Positions 52,237 through 61,463 of a stretch of 64,000 nucleotides of DNA are shown one piece after another. How positions within the stretch are numbered: the first letter of the stretch is position 1; each line of letters begins with the position of its first letter. The stretch comes from Mycobacterium conspicuum. GTDB lineage: Bacteria; Actinomycetota; Actinomycetes; Mycobacteriales; Mycobacteriaceae. The notes below the pieces were generated by a model that was not told the origin of the DNA, made no database searches, and worked only from the letters and a program-made list of their open reading frames with translations. The stretch covers positions 5,208,001-5,272,000 of the forward strand of contig NZ_AP022613.1 of NCBI RefSeq assembly GCF_010730195.1, read 5' to 3'. Both the position numbers and the translations under genes were made by a program.

Positions 52237-53292
52237 CTATGCGTGGGCTGTGGCGTTTTCCCGCTCCCGCTTGATCTCCAGCGCGATGTCGATCAGCTGA
52301 TCCTCCTGGCCGCCGATCAGTTTGCGCTGGCCGGCGCGGTGCAGCAGCTCGTGGGCCGGGACGCCGTACCGCTCGCCCTGGCGGACGGCGTGCTTGAGGA
52401 AGCTGGAGTACACCCCGGAGTAGCCCATGATGAGCGCGTTGCGGTCCAGCAGGCATTCGGCCGGCATGGCCGGGCGCACCACGTCCTCGGCGGCGTCGGC
52501 GATGTCGAAGAAGTCGATGCCGGTCTTGACGCCGATCTTGTCGAACACCCCGATCAGGGCCTCCACCGGCGCGTTGCCCGCACCGGCACCGAAGCGCCGG
52601 ACGCTGCCGTCGATCTGCTTGGCGCCCGCGCGCACCGCCTCCACCGAGTTGGCCACCCCCAGCCCGAGGTTCTCATGCCCGTGGAAGCCGACCTGGGCGT
52701 CTTCGCCGAGCTCGGCGACCAGGGCCGACACCCGGTCGGCCACCCCGTCGAGCACCAGCGCGCCGGCGGAGTCGACGACGTAGACGCACTGGCAGCCGGC
52801 GTCGGCCATGATGCGGGCCTGCGCGGCCAGCTTCTCCGGCGGGATGGTGTGGGCCATCATCAAGAACCCGACGGTCTCCAGGCCCAGCTCGCGGGCCAGG
52901 CCGAAGTGCTGGATCGACACGTCGGCCTCGGTGCAGTGGGTGGCGATGCGGCAGATCGACCCGCCGTTGTCCTGGGCTTCCTTGATGTCCTCCTTGGTGC
53001 CCACGCCCGGCAGCATGAGGAACGCGATCTTGGCCTCTTTGACCGTCTCGGCCGCGAGCTTGATCAGCTCCTGCTCGGGGGTCTTGGAGAAGCCGTAGTT
53101 GAAGCTTGAGCCGCCCAGGCCGTCGCCGTGCGTCACCTCGATCACCGGCACGCCGGCGGCGTCGAGCGCGGTGACGATCGCGTGCACCTCGTCCTTGGTG
53201 AACTGGTGCCGCTTGTGGTGCGACCCGTCGCGCAGCGACGTGTCGGTCATCCGCACGTCCCAAACCGGGTTGAAGAAAATGTCGGTGGTCAT
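52237..53292 (-). CDS. hsaF: 4-hydroxy-2-oxohexanoate aldolase HsaF
   Basis: 351 aa, HMGL-like TIM-barrel: the metal-binding DTSLRDGSHHKRHQF at the N-terminus, VGFHGHENLGLGVANS and the C-terminal helical part. HsaF cleaves 4-hydroxy-2-oxohexanoate (from sterol ring A) to pyruvate and propanal, which is channelled to HsaG. The ATG overlaps the hsaG stop. Corresponds to Rv3534c. Confidence 0.95.
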   Translation of the reverse strand: MTTDIFFNPVWDVRMTDTSLRDGSHHKRHQFTKDEVHAIVTALDAAGVPVIEVTHGDGLGGSSFNYGFSKTPEQELIKLAAETVKEAKIAFLMLPGVGTKEDIKEAQDNGGSICRIATHCTEADVSIQHFGLARELGLETVGFLMMAHTIPPEKLAAQARIMADAGCQCVYVVDSAGALVLDGVADRVSALVAELGEDAQVGFHGHENLGLGVANSVEAVRAGAKQIDGSVRRFGAGAGNAPVEALIGVFDKIGVKTGIDFFDIADAAEDVVRPAMPAECLLDRNALIMGYSGVYSSFLKHAVRQGERYGVPAHELLHRAGQRKLIGGQEDQLIDIALEIKRERENATAHA

Positions 53293-54203
53293 CGTGCACC
53301 TCCTGTGACCGCCAGTGTTTCTTTGGCGATCTCCTCGCCAACCTTGGTGGCCGCCGCCGTCATGATGTCGAGATTGCCGGCGTAGGGCGGCAGGTAGTCG
53401 CCGGCCCCCTCGACCTCGACGAATGTCGTCACCACGTGGTTGCCGCCGTTGACCACCGACGGCTCGTCGAACTGCGGCTCGTTGAGCAGGCGGTAGCCCG
53501 GCACGTAGGTCTGCACCTCGGCGACCACATCGTGGATGGACTTGGCGATCGCGTCGTGGTCGGCGTCGTCGGGGATGGCGCAGAAGATGGTGTCGCGCAT
53601 GATCATCGGCGGGTCGGCGGGGTTGAGGATGATGATCGCCTTGCCCCGCTTGGCGCCGCCGATGGTCTCCACGCCCCGACTGGTGGTCTTGGTGAATTCG
53701 TCGATGTTGGCCCGGGTGCCGGGGCCCGCTGAAACCGAAGCGACGGAGGCGACGATTTCCGCGTAGGGCACCTGCACGACGCGGCTGACCGCGTACACGA
53801 TCGGGATGGTGGCCTGGCCGCCGCAGGTGATCATGTTGACGTTCGGCGCGTCCAGGTGCTGGCGCAGGTTTGCCGGAGGGATCACCGCCGGGCCGACCGC
53901 GGCCGGGGTCAAGTCGACGGCCCTGATCCCGGCGGCCTCGTATTTCGGCGCCGCGTCGCGGTGCACGTAGGCGCTGGTCGCCTCGAACACCAGGTCCGGC
54001 TTTTCCGGCTGCGCCAGCAGCCAGTCGACGCCTTCGTGGGTGGTCTCCAGCCCCAGCTTGCGGGCCCGCGCCAGGCCCTCGCTGTCCGGGTCGATGCCGA
54101 CCATCCAGCGCGGCTCCAGCCAGTCCGATCGCAGCAGCTTGTAGAGGAGGTCGGTGCTGATGTTGCCCGACCCGACAATGGCGACGCTTGCCTTCGACGG
54201 CAT
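53289..54203 (-). CDS. hsaG: Acylating propanal/acetaldehyde dehydrogenase HsaG
   Basis: 304 aa. The NAD-binding motif VAIVGSGNIS is at the N-terminus and the catalytic Cys in NMITCGGQATIP. It converts propanal (or acetaldehyde) to propionyl-CoA (acetyl-CoA) in a channelling complex with HsaF. The ATG is preceded by AAAAAGGAG. Corresponds to Rv3535c. The 50-bp AT-rich gap before it separates it from hsaE. Confidence 0.95.
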   Translation of the reverse strand: MPSKASVAIVGSGNISTDLLYKLLRSDWLEPRWMVGIDPDSEGLARARKLGLETTHEGVDWLLAQPEKPDLVFEATSAYVHRDAAPKYEAAGIRAVDLTPAAVGPAVIPPANLRQHLDAPNVNMITCGGQATIPIVYAVSRVVQVPYAEIVASVASVSAGPGTRANIDEFTKTTSRGVETIGGAKRGKAIIILNPADPPMIMRDTIFCAIPDDADHDAIAKSIHDVVAEVQTYVPGYRLLNEPQFDEPSVVNGGNHVVTTFVEVEGAGDYLPPYAGNLDIMTAAATKVGEEIAKETLAVTGGAR

Positions 54204-54253
54204 GATGCTCCTTTTTGAAGCTTTAAAGCGACTGATTCAAAAGTAATCCGAGC

Positions 54254-55039
54254 TTATTCAAACGACAAATGAACAGAACCCAGGCCCGTGAATTCGGCGA
54301 CGAAATCGTCTCCGGGGCGGGCGTCGATCGCTCGCGTGCACGATCCGGGCAACACGACGTCACCCTTTTTCAGCCGCACGCCAAAGCTTTCCACCTTGCG
54401 GGCCAACCACGCGACGGCGGTCACCGGATTGCCCAGCACGGCGTCGCTGCGGCCCTCGGCGATCACCTCACCGTTGCGGGTCAGCACCGCGTCGATCGCC
54501 TTGACGTCGATATCGGCGGGTGACACCCGCGCCTTGCCCAGCACGAACCCCGCCGACGAGGCGTTGTCGGCGATGGTGTCGCACAGCGCGATCTTCCAGT
54601 CGGTGATCCGGGTGTCGATCAACTCGATCGACGGCACGAGCGCCTCGGTGGCGGCCAGCACGTCGTCCTCGGTGCAATCGGCGCCCGGCAGGTCGGCGGC
54701 GAGGATGAAGCCGACCTCCACCTCGACCCGGGGGTACAGGTAGCGGGCGGCCTTGACCGGGGTGTCCTCGAAGACCTGCATTTCGTCGAGGAGGTGGCCG
54801 TAGTCGGGCTCGTCGACGCCCATCATCTGCTGCATGGCCTTGCTCGACAGGCCCACCTTGTGCCCCACGACTCGGGCGCCCTCGGCCACCCGCTGCCGGA
54901 TGTTGATCAGCTGGATCTCGTAGGCGTCGACGACGTCGATATCGGGATGGCCGGACGTCAGCGGGGTGATCGGCTCACGGCTCCGCTCGGCCTGCGCCAG
55001 GTCGGCGGCCAGCTCGTCGCGGGTGGCGATACTAAGCAT
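54254..55039 (-). CDS. hsaE: 2-hydroxyhexa-2,4-dienoate hydratase HsaE
   Basis: 261 aa, the same length as Rv3536c. Fumarylacetoacetate-hydrolase-like hydratase of the MhpD family: ARVVGHKVGLSSKAMQQMMG, YPRVEVEVGFILA with the Glu metal ligands and the C-terminal GLGSVHLSFE. It hydrates the dienoate released from ring A cleavage and feeds HsaF. First gene of hsaE-hsaG-hsaF, divergent from kstD. Confidence 0.95.
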   Translation of the reverse strand: MLSIATRDELAADLAQAERSREPITPLTSGHPDIDVVDAYEIQLINIRQRVAEGARVVGHKVGLSSKAMQQMMGVDEPDYGHLLDEMQVFEDTPVKAARYLYPRVEVEVGFILAADLPGADCTEDDVLAATEALVPSIELIDTRITDWKIALCDTIADNASSAGFVLGKARVSPADIDVKAIDAVLTRNGEVIAEGRSDAVLGNPVTAVAWLARKVESFGVRLKKGDVVLPGSCTRAIDARPGDDFVAEFTGLGSVHLSFE

Positions 55040-55097
55040 CTTGCCGAATTCCCCTCGTTCGTTTGACCGGGCCGGTAGCGGCCGGGCCGGGCAATTC

Positions 55098-55111
55098 TAT
55101 AACGTGTTCTA
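55098..55111. promoter_or_regulatory. KstR box, hsaE/kstD divergent promoter
   Basis: TATAACGTGTTCTA fits the palindrome. It ends one base before the kstD ATG and contains TAACGT (55100-55105), a -10 seven bases before that ATG. Confidence 0.82.
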
Positions 55112-55112
55112 C

Positions 55113-56795
55113 ATGACAGCACAGGAGTACGACGTCGTCGTGGTCGGAAGCGGCGGCGCCGGCATGGTGGCTGCCCTGACCGCCGCGCATCGCGGCCTCT
55201 CGACCTTAGTCATCGAGAAGGCCGCGCACTTCGGTGGCTCGACCGCGCGCTCGGGCGGCGGCGTCTGGATTCCCAACAATGAGGTGTTGCAGCGCGACGG
55301 AGTGAAGGACACCGCGGAGGCCGCCCGCACCTACCTGCACGGCATCATCGGCGACATCGGAGACCCGGAGCGCATCGACACCTACCTCGAGCGTGGGCCC
55401 GAGATGCTGTCGTTCGTGCTCAAGAACACGCCGCTGAGGATGTGCTGGGTGCCGCGCTACTCCGACTACTACCCCGAAGCGCCAGGCGGTCGCGCCGAAG
55501 GCCGCTCCATCGAGCCTCGACCGTTCAACGCGCGCAAGCTCGGAGCCGACGAAGCCGGACTCGAGCCCCCCTACGGCAAGGTGCCGCTCAATGTGGTTGT
55601 GATGCAACAGGACTACGTGCGGCTGAACCTGCTCAGGCGGCACCCGCGGGGCTTGCTGCGCAGCGCGAAGGTCGCCGCCCGCACCATGTGGGCCAAGGTG
55701 ACCGGGCAGAACCTCGTCGGTATGGGCCGTGCCTTGATCGCGCCGCTGCGGATCGGGCTGCAGCGCGCCGGGGTTCCGGTGCAGCTCAACACCGCTTTGA
55801 CCGATCTTTTTGTCGAGGACGGCGTGGTCCGGGGGGTGTACGTCCGGGACACCTCCGGGGCGGAATCGGCCGAGCCGCGGCTGATCCGGGCCCGGCGCGG
55901 CGTGATCCTCGCTTCGGGCGGCTTCGAGCACAACGAGCAGATGCGGGTCAAATACCAGCGTGCCCCCATCACCACCGAGTGGACGGTCGGCGCCAAGGCC
56001 AATACCGGTGACGGCATCGTCGCCGGCGAAAAGCTCGGTGCCGCGCTGGATTTGATGGAAGACGCCTGGTGGGGTCCGACGGTGCCGCTGGTGGGTGCGC
56101 CATGGTTCGCGCTGTCGGAACGCAACTCACCCGGGTCGATCATCGTCAACATGTCCGGCAAACGGTTCATGAACGAATCGATGCCGTACGTCGAAGCGTG
56201 TCACCACATGTACGGCGGGGAACACGGCCAGGGACCCGGGCCGGGCGAGAACATCCCCGCGTGGCTGGTGTTCGACCAGCAATACCGCGACCGCTACATC
56301 TTTGCGGGACTGCAAGCCGGACAACGTATTCCGCGCAAGTGGATGGACTCGGGCGTGATCGTGGTGGCCGATACCCTGGAGGAGCTGGCCGGCAAGGCCG
56401 GCCTTCCGGCGGACGAGCTGGTCGCCACCGTCGAGCGCTTCAACGGCTTTGCGCGTTCCGGCGTCGACTCCGACTTCCACCGCGGGGAAAGCGCCTACGA
56501 CAAGTACTACGGCGACCCGACCAACAAGCCCAATCCCAACCTGGGTGAGATCAGCCATCCGCCCTACTACGCCGCCAAGATGGTGCCCGGTGATCTGGGC
56601 ACCAAGGGCGGCATCCGCACCGACGTCCACGCGCGCGCGCTGCGCGACGACGGCAGCATCATCGAAGGTCTTTACGCCGCAGGGAATGTCAGCGCCCCGG
56701 TGATGGGACACACCTATCCCGGTCCGGGCGGCACCATCGGGCCGGCGATGACGTTCGGTTACCTGGCCGCGCTGCACATAGCCGGAGGACGCTGA
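55113..56795 (+). CDS. kstD: 3-ketosteroid delta1-dehydrogenase KstD
   Basis: 560 aa from the ATG at 55113; the longer open frame would cross the KstR box. FAD-binding VVVGSGGAGMVAALTAAHRG, STARSGGGVWIPNN, YSDYYPEAPGG and the C-terminal GHTYPGPGGTIGPAMTFGY carry the known active-site tyrosines and the FAD-binding end. It introduces the C1-C2 double bond in 3-ketosteroids; with KshA this opens ring B. Probably a leaderless transcript. Confidence 0.96.
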   Translation: MTAQEYDVVVVGSGGAGMVAALTAAHRGLSTLVIEKAAHFGGSTARSGGGVWIPNNEVLQRDGVKDTAEAARTYLHGIIGDIGDPERIDTYLERGPEMLSFVLKNTPLRMCWVPRYSDYYPEAPGGRAEGRSIEPRPFNARKLGADEAGLEPPYGKVPLNVVVMQQDYVRLNLLRRHPRGLLRSAKVAARTMWAKVTGQNLVGMGRALIAPLRIGLQRAGVPVQLNTALTDLFVEDGVVRGVYVRDTSGAESAEPRLIRARRGVILASGGFEHNEQMRVKYQRAPITTEWTVGAKANTGDGIVAGEKLGAALDLMEDAWWGPTVPLVGAPWFALSERNSPGSIIVNMSGKRFMNESMPYVEACHHMYGGEHGQGPGPGENIPAWLVFDQQYRDRYIFAGLQAGQRIPRKWMDSGVIVVADTLEELAGKAGLPADELVATVERFNGFARSGVDSDFHRGESAYDKYYGDPTNKPNPNLGEISHPPYYAAKMVPGDLGTKGGIRTDVHARALRDDGSIIEGLYAAGNVSAPVMGHTYPGPGGTIGPAMTFGYLAALHIAGGR

Positions 56796-56796
56796 A

Positions 56797-57657
56797 ATGC
56801 CGATCGATGTAGACGTTGCTCTGGCCGCGGAGCTGGACCCGATCGATTTCTCGTGGACCAGCAGCGACATCCAGCTCTACCACCTGGGGTTGGGCGCGGG
56901 CGCGGATCCGATGGACCCCCGCGAGCTGCGCTACCTGATCGACAAGACCCCTCAGGTGCTGCCGACCTTCGGCAACGTGGCCGCGTCGTTCCACATGACC
57001 GAACCGCCGACCGTGCGGTTTCCCGGCATCGACATCGAGCTGGGCAAGGTGTTGCACGCTTCCGAGCGGGTGGAAGTGCCTGCGCCGCTGCCGCCTTCGG
57101 GGTCGGCTCGAGCCGTGACCCGGTTCACCGACATTTGGGACAAGGGCAAGGCCGCGGTGATCTGGAGCGAGACGACAGTTTCCGCGCCCGACGGCACGCT
57201 GCTGTGGACGCAGAAGCGGTCGATCTTCGCCCGCGGCGAGGGCGGTTTCGGCGGGGAGCGTGGGCCGTCATCCTCGGATGCCGCGCCCGAACGGAAGCCC
57301 GATCTTGAGCTGGCGATGCCGCTGCTGCCGCAGCAGGCGCTGCTGTACCGGCTGTGCGGTGACCGCAACCCGCTGCACTCCGATCCCGAATTCGCCGCTG
57401 CCGCAGGCTTTCCCCAGCCCATTCTGCACGGGCTGTGCACCTACGGCATGACCTGCAAGGCCATCACCGACGCGCTGCTCGACGGCGATGCATCGGCGGT
57501 GGCCGCCTACGGCGCGCGGTTTTCCGGCGTTGCGTATCCCGGCGAGACGTTGCAAGTCAACGTGTGGAAAGAGGACGGGCGTTTCGTGGGTGGCGTGGTC
57601 GCGCCGGCGCGCGACAGCGCCGTCGTGCTGAGCGGGGTGGAGCTGGTGCCGGCGTAG
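56797..57657 (+). CDS. chsH3: MaoC-like enoyl-CoA hydratase ChsH3 (Rv3538-like)
   Basis: 286 aa, double hot-dog MaoC hydratase. The catalytic motif YRLCGDRNPLHSDPEFAAAAGFPQPILHG (Asp/His of hydratase-2) is in the C-terminal hot dog. It starts one base after the kstD stop. The H37Rv homologue (also called hsd4B) hydrates the unsaturated sterol side-chain CoA, complementary to EchA19. In H37Rv a PPE gene follows; here a 115-bp gap leads to ltp2. Confidence 0.93.
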   Translation: MPIDVDVALAAELDPIDFSWTSSDIQLYHLGLGAGADPMDPRELRYLIDKTPQVLPTFGNVAASFHMTEPPTVRFPGIDIELGKVLHASERVEVPAPLPPSGSARAVTRFTDIWDKGKAAVIWSETTVSAPDGTLLWTQKRSIFARGEGGFGGERGPSSSDAAPERKPDLELAMPLLPQQALLYRLCGDRNPLHSDPEFAAAAGFPQPILHGLCTYGMTCKAITDALLDGDASAVAAYGARFSGVAYPGETLQVNVWKEDGRFVGGVVAPARDSAVVLSGVELVPA

Positions 57658-57772
57658 CCGGTTGTCCCAACCGTCACACCAGCACCGTCAGGGAACCATG
57701 ACCCTGTTGTAAAACTTGATGGCGCATGCGATATCGACGTCTCGATGTCGGCACTATCTCCTCGCGGAGAGG

Positions 57773-58954
57773 CTAACCGAGAATCAACCCGGACGTCGGC
57801 ACGCCCGTGCCCGCCGTGACGAGCACGTGCTCGACGTCGGGCACCGGGTTCACCGAGGTGCCGCGCAGTTGCCGGACACCTTCGGCGATGCCGTTCATGC
57901 CGTGGATGTAGGCCTCGCCGAGTTGACCACCGTGCGTGTTGATCGGAAGTCGTCCGCCCACCTCGATCGCGCCGTTGGCGATGAAGTTCTTGGCCTCACC
58001 CTTGCCGCAGAATCCCAACTCCTCCAACTGAATCAGCGTAAAGGGGGTGAAGTGGTCATACAGGATGGCGGTCTGGATGTCAGCAGGCGAAAGACCCGAC
58101 TGCGCCCAAAGCTGGTTACCGACAACGCCCATTTCGGGCAGGCCCAGTTCCGGACGGTAATAACTGACCATCGTGTACTGATCGGGGCTGGCGCCCTGCG
58201 CCGCCGCCTCGATCACGGCCGGCCGCTGCTTGAGGTCGCGCGCGCGTTCCACCGACGTCACCACCAGGGCCACCGCGCCGTCGGTCTCCTGACAGCAGTC
58301 CAGCAACCGCAGCGGCTCGGCGATCCACCGCGAATTCTGGTGGTCCTCAATGGTTATCGGCTTTTCGTAGAAGTAGGCCTTCGGGTTCTTCGCGGCGTGC
58401 TTGCGATCGGCCACCGAGACCGCACCGAAGTCGCGGCTGGTGGCGCCGGACCAGTGCATGTACCGCTGCGCGATCATGGCGACCTGCGCCGCGGGCGTGG
58501 ACAGCCCGTGCGGATACGAGAAGGAGTTGTCGGCCGTCGTCGAATCGGCGGACACGTCGGCGCTTCCCACCAGACGCCGCTGCACCTGGCCGAAGCGCAT
58601 CCCCGACCGCTCGTTGAACGCACGGTAGGCCACCACAACGTCGGCCAGTCCGGTAGCGATGGCCGCCGCGGCGTGCGCGATCGTCCCGCACGCGGCACCG
58701 CCGCCGTAGTGGATCTGGGAGAAGAACTTCAGGTCCCCGATGCCGGTGGCACGGGCGACGGCGATCTCGTTGTTGGTGTCCATCGTGAACGTGGTGAGGC
58801 CGTCGACGTCCGACGGCGAAAGGCCCGCGTCGTCGAGCGCGTCGAGCACGGCCTCGGCCGCCAGCCGCAACTCGCTTCGGCCGGAATCCTTCGAAAAGTC
58901 GGTGGCACCGATGCCGACGATGGCGGCTCGGCCATTTAGCGAACCCGGTGGCAT
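57773..58954 (-). CDS. ltp2: Side-chain retro-aldolase Ltp2
   Basis: 393 aa thiolase-fold protein of the SCP-x group (VGIGATDFSKDSGRSELRLA, YGGGAACGTIAHAAAAIA, INTHGGQLGEAYIHGMNGIAEG). With the DUF35 domain of ChsH2 it removes the last three-carbon unit of the C22/C20 side chain, giving androstenedione-type steroids and propionyl-CoA. Last gene of the igr operon; matches Rv3540c. Confidence 0.95.
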   Translation of the reverse strand: MPPGSLNGRAAIVGIGATDFSKDSGRSELRLAAEAVLDALDDAGLSPSDVDGLTTFTMDTNNEIAVARATGIGDLKFFSQIHYGGGAACGTIAHAAAAIATGLADVVVAYRAFNERSGMRFGQVQRRLVGSADVSADSTTADNSFSYPHGLSTPAAQVAMIAQRYMHWSGATSRDFGAVSVADRKHAAKNPKAYFYEKPITIEDHQNSRWIAEPLRLLDCCQETDGAVALVVTSVERARDLKQRPAVIEAAAQGASPDQYTMVSYYRPELGLPEMGVVGNQLWAQSGLSPADIQTAILYDHFTPFTLIQLEELGFCGKGEAKNFIANGAIEVGGRLPINTHGGQLGEAYIHGMNGIAEGVRQLRGTSVNPVPDVEHVLVTAGTGVPTSGLILG

Positions 58955-59356
58955 CTAAGCGTCCCCGATCGTGAGCGTGGCGTTCGCGATGACGTGGTCT
59001 CCAAGGCTGTTGCGGCCAAACACCTTTACCGTGATCAGCCCGTCCTCGACCGCGGTCACCTCACCGGAGAAAGTGATCGTGTCGTAGGCGTACCACGGCA
59101 CCCCTAGCCGCAGCCCGATCGATTTGATCACTGCCGTCGGCCCGGCCCAGTCGGTCAGGAAGCGCTGCACCAATCCGGTGTCGGTGAGGATGTTGACGAA
59201 GATGTCCTTGGATCCCTTGGCCTGCGCCAGATCCCGATCGTGGTGCACGTCCTGGAAATCGCGGGTGGCGATGGCTGTCGAGATGATGAAGGTGGGGGTG
59301 CCTTCGATCTTGAGTTCGGGCAGCGTGGTGCCCACTTCGATGGCGGGTGCGCTCAT
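58955..59356 (-). CDS. chsH1: MaoC-like hydratase subunit ChsH1
   Basis: 133 aa hot-dog fold, ATG at 59356 overlapping the chsH2 stop; the longer frame is a shadow. Forms an alpha2beta2 hydratase with the MaoC part of ChsH2 for the final side-chain cycle. Corresponds to Rv3541c. Confidence 0.93.
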   Translation of the reverse strand: MSAPAIEVGTTLPELKIEGTPTFIISTAIATRDFQDVHHDRDLAQAKGSKDIFVNILTDTGLVQRFLTDWAGPTAVIKSIGLRLGVPWYAYDTITFSGEVTAVEDGLITVKVFGRNSLGDHVIANATLTIGDA

Positions 59357-60303
59357 GCTTGGGGCTCCCATGCGTACAGGGTCCATGCCGGTCCGGACTC
59401 GCCGGCGGGAAAGTCGATATAGGTTGTGCGGACGGGCATCCCGATCTTGACCTCGGCGGGGTCTACCCCGCGCAGCTCGCCCAGCATGCGGACGCCTTCC
59501 TCGAGTTCCACCAATGCGATGACGAACGGCAGCGTGCGGCCGGGCACCTTGGGCGCGTGGTGCACCACAAAGCTGTACACGGTGCCCGTGCCAGCGGCCA
59601 CCACGTAGTCGATCGGTTGCTCTTTGTCTTGCCATACCGCCGGCACCGGCGGGTGCTGCAGGCTGCCGTCGGGCCGCCGCTGGATGCGCAGCTCGTGCGC
59701 CTTGACGCCCTCCCAGAAGAATGCGGTGTCGCGTGACACCGCCGGACGCATCATGGCGTCGGGATCCAGGTCTTCCGGCACGGAAGCGGCGCCAGAAGCC
59801 TCGCGGGGCTTGAACTTCAGTATGCGCCAGGCCATCTCGGCGACGTCCTCGTCGCCGACGCGCCAGGTGATGTGTTGGTTGATGAACCAGCCCTCACCGA
59901 GCGCGGTCTGCTTGGGGCCGACGACGTCGCGCATCTCGGAGTGGACGGTCACCTGCTCACCGGGCCGCAGATACCGATGGTAGGTCTGCTCGCAGTTGGT
60001 GGCGACCACTCCGACATACCCGGCGCCGTCGAACAGCTCCATCATCGGCCCCATGGGATCGTCGGTCGGACGCTCCCCGCCGAGGCCGAACATCGTCCAC
60101 ACCTGAATCATGGCCGGTGGTGCCACGATTCCGGGGTGACCGGCGGCCCGCGCCGCGGCGTCGTCGACGTAAATCGGGTTGCTGTCGCCGAGGGCTTCCA
60201 CCCAATTCTTGATTGTCGGCAGGTTCACCGGATCGCGCGCGTCGCGCGGTGCGGCGACGACGGTGGCGGTGATCTCGTCGATCGCCTTGCGGATGTCCGT
60301 CAT
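59353..60303 (-). CDS. chsH2: Hydratase/DUF35 fusion protein ChsH2
   Basis: 316 aa, ATG at 60303 overlapping the chsE2 stop. The N-terminal MaoC-like half (NPIYVDDAAARAAGHPGIVAPP) pairs with ChsH1 for hydration. The C-terminal DUF35/OB-fold half (FFWEGVKAHELRIQRRPDGSL, GTVYSFVVHHAP) binds Ltp2 and supports retro-aldol cleavage. Corresponds to Rv3542c. Confidence 0.94.
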   Translation of the reverse strand: MTDIRKAIDEITATVVAAPRDARDPVNLPTIKNWVEALGDSNPIYVDDAAARAAGHPGIVAPPAMIQVWTMFGLGGERPTDDPMGPMMELFDGAGYVGVVATNCEQTYHRYLRPGEQVTVHSEMRDVVGPKQTALGEGWFINQHITWRVGDEDVAEMAWRILKFKPREASGAASVPEDLDPDAMMRPAVSRDTAFFWEGVKAHELRIQRRPDGSLQHPPVPAVWQDKEQPIDYVVAAGTGTVYSFVVHHAPKVPGRTLPFVIALVELEEGVRMLGELRGVDPAEVKIGMPVRTTYIDFPAGESGPAWTLYAWEPQA

Positions 60304-61463
60304 CGCGGCACCCTCGGCACCTTGAGGCCGGCCGCGGCGATCATCTCGCGCATGACCTCGTTCACGCCGCCGCCGAACGTGATCACCAGGTTGCGCTTGG
60401 TCTGCGAATCCAGCCACTCGAGCAGCTCCGCGGTTTCCGCGTCGGCCGGGTTGCCGTACTTGCCGACGACTTCCTCGGCGAGCCGGCCGATGTACTGAAC
60501 ACGCTCGGTACCAAAGACTTTGGTCGACGCGGCGTCGGCCACGTTGATGTCCTCGCCGGCGGCGGCCACCTGCCAGTTCAGCAATTCGTTGATCCGCCAC
60601 ATCGCGTAGATCTCGCCGAGCGCGCGTTTGACGTCGTCGTGATCGATCGGAGTGACGCCGTCAGCTCCCGGCTTCGACGCCCATGCGTGCAGCCGGTCGT
60701 AGATACCTGCGGTGCGGCCGGCCGGGCCGAGCATTACCCGCTCGTTGTTCAGCTGGGTGGTGATCAGCCGCCACCCGCCGTTCTCCTCGCCCACCAGCAT
60801 GTCGGCCGGCACCCGGACGTCGTTGTAGTAGGTGGCGTTGGTGTGGTGGGCACCGTCGGACAGGATGATCGGCGTCCACGAGTAGCCGGGATCCTTAGTG
60901 TCGACGATCAGGATCGAAATGCCCTTGTGCTTCACCGCTTCCGGGTCGGTGCGGCAGGCCAGCCAGATGTAGTCGGCGTCGTGGGCGCCGGTGGTGAAAA
61001 TCTTCTGGCCGTTGACGATGTACTCGTCGCCCTGCCGGACGGCGGTGGTCCGCAGCGACGCCAGGTCGGTGCCGGCCTCCGGCTCGGTGTAGCCGATGGC
61101 GAAGTGCACCTCGCCGGCCAGGATCGCGGGCAGGAACTTCTTCTTCTGCATCTCGCTGCCGAACTGCTGCAGTGTCGGCCCCACGGTCTGCAGGGTGACG
61201 GCGGGCAGCGGCACGTCGGCGCGATGCGCCTCGTTGACGAAGATCGACTGTTCGATCGGACCAAAGCCCAGACCGCCGAACTCTTTTGGCCAGCCGACGC
61301 CGAGCTTGCCGTCCCGGCCCATCCGCCGGATCACCGCGCGGTACGCGGCGTTGTGCCGGTCTTCTCCCATCGCCTTCATCTCGTCGGCCGAGATGAGGTT
61401 CGAAAAGTACTGCCGCAGTTCGGCTTGCAGCTGCCGTTGCTCCGGAGTTAGTTCGATGAACAT
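60300..61463 (-). CDS. chsE2: Acyl-CoA dehydrogenase ChsE2 (FadE29)
   Basis: 387 aa, start ATG at 61463 (MFIELTPEQRQ). Acyl-CoA dehydrogenase motifs: IGYTEPEAGTDLASLRTTA, NGQKIFTTGA and FGGGVNEVMREMIA at the C-terminus. With ChsE1 it forms the heterotetramer that dehydrogenates 3-oxo-4-pregnene-20-carboxyl-CoA. Same length as Rv3543c. Confidence 0.95.
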   Translation of the reverse strand: MFIELTPEQRQLQAELRQYFSNLISADEMKAMGEDRHNAAYRAVIRRMGRDGKLGVGWPKEFGGLGFGPIEQSIFVNEAHRADVPLPAVTLQTVGPTLQQFGSEMQKKKFLPAILAGEVHFAIGYTEPEAGTDLASLRTTAVRQGDEYIVNGQKIFTTGAHDADYIWLACRTDPEAVKHKGISILIVDTKDPGYSWTPIILSDGAHHTNATYYNDVRVPADMLVGEENGGWRLITTQLNNERVMLGPAGRTAGIYDRLHAWASKPGADGVTPIDHDDVKRALGEIYAMWRINELLNWQVAAAGEDINVADAASTKVFGTERVQYIGRLAEEVVGKYGNPADAETAELLEWLDSQTKRNLVITFGGGVNEVMREMIAAAGLKVPRVPR

